DNA of 64,000 nt from Paractinoplanes durhamensis (GTDB taxonomy: Bacteria > Actinomycetota > Actinomycetes > Mycobacteriales > Micromonosporaceae), in the NCBI RefSeq assembly GCF_016862175.1, contig NZ_BOML01000019.1, positions 248,001-312,000 on the forward strand, read 5' to 3'. Below are positions 60,787 to 64,000 of the stretch, piece after piece (the first letter of the stretch is position 1; each line of letters begins with the position of its first letter). The notes under the pieces are model-generated. The model was not told where the DNA came from. It did no database searches and saw only the letters and a program-made list of their open reading frames with translations. The position numbers were made by a program, and so were the translations under genes.

Positions 60787-61337
60787 TCCGGCTCGCCCTG
60801 CTCGTCACCCTGGTCGCCGGTTGCGCTGCGCAGCCGGCGACCAAGGTCACGGCCGCGGACCGGCAGCCGTTCAACGACGTCGACGTGATGTTCCTGCAGA
60901 TGGCGACCGAGCAGATCGCCGAGGGCGACCAGGTTGCCGAGCTGGCCGCGCAGCGGGCCGGCGACGCCGAGCTCAAGGCCGTCGCGGCCGAGCTGCGCAC
61001 CCAGTGGCACGACGAGGACGGCACCATGCGGCGCTGGCTTCTCGGCTGGCAGCAGCCGCTCACCGCCGATCCCTCGGCGGGGGCCCACGCGGGGCACGGC
61101 GAGCTGCACATGTTGCGGCCGTCCGACATCGGCGAGCTTCGCTCGGCAACGGCAAAGGCTTTTGACCGTACGGCGGTGAGCCTGCTCCTCGGCCACCTCG
61201 GTAACTGCGTCGAGACGTCGAGGATGGAGCAGGCGCAGGGAGCGTACCCACCCGCTCGTACGCTCGCCGCAACCGTGACCACCCGGCGGCAGGCGCAGAT
61301 CCGGCGGCTGTTGAAAATCGCTGCCGCCGGCGGCTGA
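60771..61337 (+). CDS. DUF305 lipoprotein
   Basis: From GTG 60771 the product is 188 residues with a lipobox (LVTLVAGC). It has the DUF305 ferritin-like helical pattern: FNDVDVMFLQMATEQIAEGD, ELAAQRAGDAELKAVAAELR, and later MEQAQGAYPPARTLAATV. The family is often linked to metal, mainly copper. The start lies 16 bp inside the LPMO gene, which suggests coupling to a copper enzyme; the link is inference. Confidence 0.83.
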   Translation: MASRLIRLALLVTLVAGCAAQPATKVTAADRQPFNDVDVMFLQMATEQIAEGDQVAELAAQRAGDAELKAVAAELRTQWHDEDGTMRRWLLGWQQPLTADPSAGAHAGHGELHMLRPSDIGELRSATAKAFDRTAVSLLLGHLGNCVETSRMEQAQGAYPPARTLAATVTTRRQAQIRRLLKIAAAGG

Positions 61338-61357
61338 AAGCCGCCAGGATGGGCGGC

Positions 61358-61873
61358 ATGCCGCAGCTGATCAAGCCGACCGCCCGACTGCATCGCGCCT
61401 GGCTGGAGTCCCGCGACGAGTGGGTCCGCGGCACCCATCAGGCCGGCGCCGGCCTCCGCCCGGCCGACGAGCCGGACAGTCCGGCGGGTTTCGCCGCGTG
61501 GGTCGCCCGGCTGCACGCGGAGGAGGACGAGTCGATCACGCCGACCCCCGGCTGGGTGCACTGCTCCTACTGGTGGATGGTCGAGGGGGACCGGATCCTC
61601 GGGGCGATCTCGCTGCGGCACGAGCTGAACGACATGCTCCTGGATCACGGCGGGCACATCGGCTACGGCGTGCGGCCGTCGGAGCGCCGGCGTGGCCTGG
61701 CGAGCTGGGCGCTCACCGAGACCCTGGTCCCGGCCCGCGAGTTGGGGCTCGACCGGGTGCTGGTCTGCTGCAGCGACGACAACGTCGGCTCGGCCCGGAC
61801 GATCGAGAAGGCCGGCGGCGTCCTGGAGGACATCCGCGCGGACCACCGGCGCTACTGGATCGCGATTTCCTGA
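61358..61873 (+). CDS. GNAT-family N-acetyltransferase 2
   Basis: The 171-residue protein has a GNAT fold: YWWMVEGDRILGAISLRHEL, HIGYGVRPSERRRGLASWAL (acetyl-CoA loop), NVGSARTIEKAGGVLEDI, YWIAI. Starts are ATG 61349 or 61358. The substrate is unknown. The 227 bp behind it show no gene but an AT-richer stretch before the next small gene. Confidence 0.9.
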   Translation: MPQLIKPTARLHRAWLESRDEWVRGTHQAGAGLRPADEPDSPAGFAAWVARLHAEEDESITPTPGWVHCSYWWMVEGDRILGAISLRHELNDMLLDHGGHIGYGVRPSERRRGLASWALTETLVPARELGLDRVLVCCSDDNVGSARTIEKAGGVLEDIRADHRRYWIAIS

Positions 61874-62100
61874 CAACCGGGCGCTGCGCGACCGGGGCCG
61901 GACCAAGGTTGTGCTGCACCCGGGTGGGAGTTGGCAACGAGCTGTGGGCCGTGGTGATCCGCGCCGCATTTCGACGGCACGCGATCACTGCGGCACCGTG
62001 GGTAACTTTATGCACAGAGTCCGCTGAGAACAGGCTTACGTTTTCCCCAGGTTGCCTCCATAGCGTGCTGGGCAGGCAGCCACCGAAGGGGAAAACCAGC

Positions 62101-62337
62101 ATGCTCTACGCCTCGACCAGGCTCAACGAGACGAACGACCGCAAGGTCTTCGTCGACACATCGGGGCGCCGCAAGCGGATGCTCGCGGTGGCGGGGATGG
62201 TCGCCGCGGCGGCCGCCGCCCTCTACATCGGCGTCGTCGGGGTCAGCGTGCTCCAGGCGCCGCAGACCGGCCTGACCACCAAGGGCACGGTGAACGCGAC
62301 ACCGGCGGCGACAAAGACGGCGAAGGCGGGCGGCTGA
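62101..62337 (+). CDS. Small single-pass membrane protein
   Basis: The 78-residue product has a basic N-terminus (VDTSGRRKRM), one membrane segment (LAVAGMVAAAAAALYIGVV) and a Thr/Ala/Lys-rich end. GAAGGGGAAAACC lies before the ATG. It is followed 9 bp later by the GH18-like lipoprotein gene, so the two may form an operon. Confidence 0.65.
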   Translation: MLYASTRLNETNDRKVFVDTSGRRKRMLAVAGMVAAAAAALYIGVVGVSVLQAPQTGLTTKGTVNATPAATKTAKAGG

Positions 62338-62346
62338 GTCGCCGCC

Positions 62347-63399
62347 GTGAGAACCCGTTTGGTCCCGCTGGCCGTCGCCCTCCTGCTCGCCTCCGGATGC
62401 GCGGTGGCCGATCGCACCACCACCGCCACGCCGTCTTTCCAGGAGGGCGCGAGTGCAGTGCCGTCGGTCTCGGTGAGCGCCTCCCCATCACCCGCACCGT
62501 CGGCGACCGAAGAAGAAGCAACAGAAACCAAGACCACCGTCGCGCCGTACGTCGACATCGTCAGCAGCGCCGTCGACATCGCCGCGATCCACAAGGCAAC
62601 CGGCCAGTCCGACTTCGTGGTCGCGTTCGTCACCGCGAACAAGGCCGGCACCTGCACGCCGGCCTGGGACGGCGCGACCGCGCTGACCGACGCGGCGGTC
62701 AAGGCCCGGCTCACGAAGATCGACGCGCTCGGCGGGGACGTCATCGTCGCCACCGGCGGGGCCACCGGTACCTACCTGGAGACCGCGTGCGGCACGTCGG
62801 CGGCGCTGGCCACGGCGTACGCCAAAGCTCTCGATGTTGCCGGTAGCAATCATCTCGATGTCGACATCGAGCGCGAGGTGGACACCGCGACCGTCACCGC
62901 GGCGCTGGCCAAGCTGCAGGAGAGCCGGGACACCGCGATCACGCTGACGCTGCCGGTGGCCGACGGCGCCGGCGGGCTTGCGGCGGACGGCCTCGAGCTG
63001 CTGCGCAGCGTCGAGAAGGCCGGGCTCACCGTCACGGTGAACGCGATGACGATGAATTTCCGTGCGGACGGCGATTGGGGTACGGCGATGGCCGCGGCCA
63101 CCGAGGCCGTGCACGACGACCTGGCCGGCATCTGGACCGGCCTGAGCGACGCCGAGGTCTACGCGATGCTCGGCGTCACCCCGATGATCGGCGTCAACGA
63201 CACCGGACCGGTCACCGAGGTCTCCGACGCGAAAACCCTGTTGGCGTACGCCGAGAAGAAGGGTCTTGCGTTCATCCGGTTCTGGTCGGTCAACCGGGAC
63301 AACGGCGGCTGCGCCGACGGCAGCCTGAGCAGCACGTGCAGCGGCGTCGACCAGTCGGATTACGCCTTCACCAAACTCTTCGCGACGTACGCGGACTAG
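62347..63399 (+). CDS. GH18-like (chitinase-type) lipoprotein
   Basis: The 350-residue protein has a lipobox (LLLASGC), a Ser/Pro/Thr/Glu linker and a GH18-like barrel. The DxDxE catalytic pattern is D171-V-D173-I-E175 in HLDVDIEREV, and VAPYVDIVSSAVDIAAIHKA, GGDVIVATGGATGTY, MTMNFRADGDWGTAM and IRFWSVNRDNGGC fit ChiC-like GH18 proteins. It may hydrolyse chitin-type glycans at the cell surface; this is by family only. Confidence 0.85.
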   Translation: MRTRLVPLAVALLLASGCAVADRTTTATPSFQEGASAVPSVSVSASPSPAPSATEEEATETKTTVAPYVDIVSSAVDIAAIHKATGQSDFVVAFVTANKAGTCTPAWDGATALTDAAVKARLTKIDALGGDVIVATGGATGTYLETACGTSAALATAYAKALDVAGSNHLDVDIEREVDTATVTAALAKLQESRDTAITLTLPVADGAGGLAADGLELLRSVEKAGLTVTVNAMTMNFRADGDWGTAMAAATEAVHDDLAGIWTGLSDAEVYAMLGVTPMIGVNDTGPVTEVSDAKTLLAYAEKKGLAFIRFWSVNRDNGGCADGSLSSTCSGVDQSDYAFTKLFATYAD

Positions 63400-63414
63400 C
63401 TCGGAAGGATCTTT

Positions 63415-64000
63415 GTGGCAGTCAGTAGGCGCATTCCGGTGCCGAAAGCACGGTGGGTGGTGCTCGCCGTCGTCCTCACCCTGTTCGCCAGCATCCTGGT
63501 GGTGAACGGCATCGTGCTGGGCGAGTTCACCCAGGACGGGGCGGTGGCGTCGACATCGGACACCGACCAGGTGCCAGCCGCGGCGCTCAAGGGCGGCCCG
63601 ATCATCCAGACCGACGGGAAGACCACCAGCACGGTCAGCGTGCCGGCCAAGCAGATCGTGCTGACCTTCGACGACGGCCCGGACCCGAAGTACACCCCGG
63701 CGATCCTGGACGTGCTGGCCGAGTACGACGTGCCGGCCACGTTCTTCATGATCGGCTCGGAGATCAGCCAGCACCCGGACCTGGTCCGCCGGGTCCGCGA
63801 CGCGGGCCACGAGATCGGCATCCACACCTTCACCCACCCGGACCTGTCCACCAAGAACGAGTGGCGGCGCGCGGTGGAGATGCAGGAGACCCAGTTCGCG
63901 CTGGCCGGCGCGGCCGGGGTGTCCAGCGTGATCTTCCGGCCGCCGTACTCGTCGACGGTGAAGGCCCTCGACAACAGCAACTGGGCGGTGATGTCCGACA
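63415..64000 (+). CDS. Polysaccharide deacetylase (NodB), 3' end outside window
   Basis: The 195 visible codons from GTG 63415 (GGAAGGA upstream) give an N-terminal membrane anchor (~12-36, WVVLAVVLTLFASILVVNGI) and a NodB domain with TFDDGPDPKYTP, IGIHTFTHPDLS and FRPPYSS, the metal and catalytic motifs. The frame is still open at 64000. In related actinomycetes such genes often go on into a family 2 glycosyltransferase; that cannot be checked here. Confidence 0.92.
   Translation, partial: MAVSRRIPVPKARWVVLAVVLTLFASILVVNGIVLGEFTQDGAVASTSDTDQVPAAALKGGPIIQTDGKTTSTVSVPAKQIVLTFDDGPDPKYTPAILDVLAEYDVPATFFMIGSEISQHPDLVRRVRDAGHEIGIHTFTHPDLSTKNEWRRAVEMQETQFALAGAAGVSSVIFRPPYSSTVKALDNSNWAVMSD

Overview
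The window is high-GC actinobacterial chromosome. The gene mix (an orphan GlnR-type regulator, an FxSxx-COOH peptide locus with NB-ARC/TPR proteins, DUF397 and DUF5753 genes, RamB next to the glyoxylate-shunt genes, a lytic polysaccharide monooxygenase) fits a mycelial Micromonosporaceae such as Actinoplanes. The genus is an inference. No rRNA, tRNA, CRISPR array or intact insertion sequence was seen.

Region 1 (1-23268) is an extracellular/cytoplasmic contractile injection system (eCIS) locus. It holds a membrane-anchored beta-domain protein, a peptidoglycan-active enzyme with calcium-type repeats, a LuxR regulator with a degenerate receiver, an AAA+ ATPase, a DUF4255/Pvc16 cap-type protein, sheath, two tubes, a tail-assembly chaperone, a Gly-rich HELMH protein, LysM adaptor, VgrG-like spike, PAAR tip, gp25, baseplate J, tail protein I and a tail-anchored zinc-ribbon protein. 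Two points stand out. (a) A 1221-residue DUF4157 protein on the opposite strand ends in a deaminase-like domain with HAE and PCxxC motifs, so it is a candidate cargo toxin. (b) The tail-assembly chaperone gene has a textbook -1 slippery heptamer (C CCT TTC, 14131-14137), and the following small conserved-looking frame lies in the -1 register without any start codon. This suggests a G/GT-type programmed frameshift in an eCIS. GlnR and a decayed HAD gene sit inside the locus. No tape measure or tail fibre was recognised.

Region 2 (23204-26080) holds an internally deleted RtcB2 gene, a LysR regulator, a YeiH-type transporter and an arylamine N-acetyltransferase remnant.

Region 3 (26117-37210) starts with a coupled set: small membrane protein, sigma factor, and a 413-residue unknown. 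It continues with an FxSxx-COOH RiPP locus: two NB-ARC/TPR FxsT-like proteins, separate HEXXH and radical SAM proteins, and an FxsA-type precursor whose FxS motif is four residues from the end.

Region 4 (37211-41725) is ramB, divergent from aceA-aceB. An intergenic stretch of about 650 bp follows, with a duplicated 61-bp terminator, a perfect 20-bp palindrome and 19-bp tandem repeats.

Region 5 (42374-49873) holds DUF397, a chimeric junction between a SEFIR-CHAT gene and an XRE/DUF5753 gene (both truncated), a metallo-beta-lactamase-fold hydrolase, a DUF4132 protein, a RibD/DHFR-type reductase and a mannitol dehydrogenase.

Region 6 (49907-64000) is ordinary accessory content: a second beta-domain membrane protein, two PAP2 phosphatases, a TPR-GGDEF diguanylate cyclase, a secreted PI-PLC, a TPR protein, GNATs, small proteins, a NarL-type regulator with an operator-like repeat set, an EF-G-binding-type zinc protein, then LPMO, DUF305 lipoprotein, a GH18-like lipoprotein and a polysaccharide deacetylase cut by the window end.
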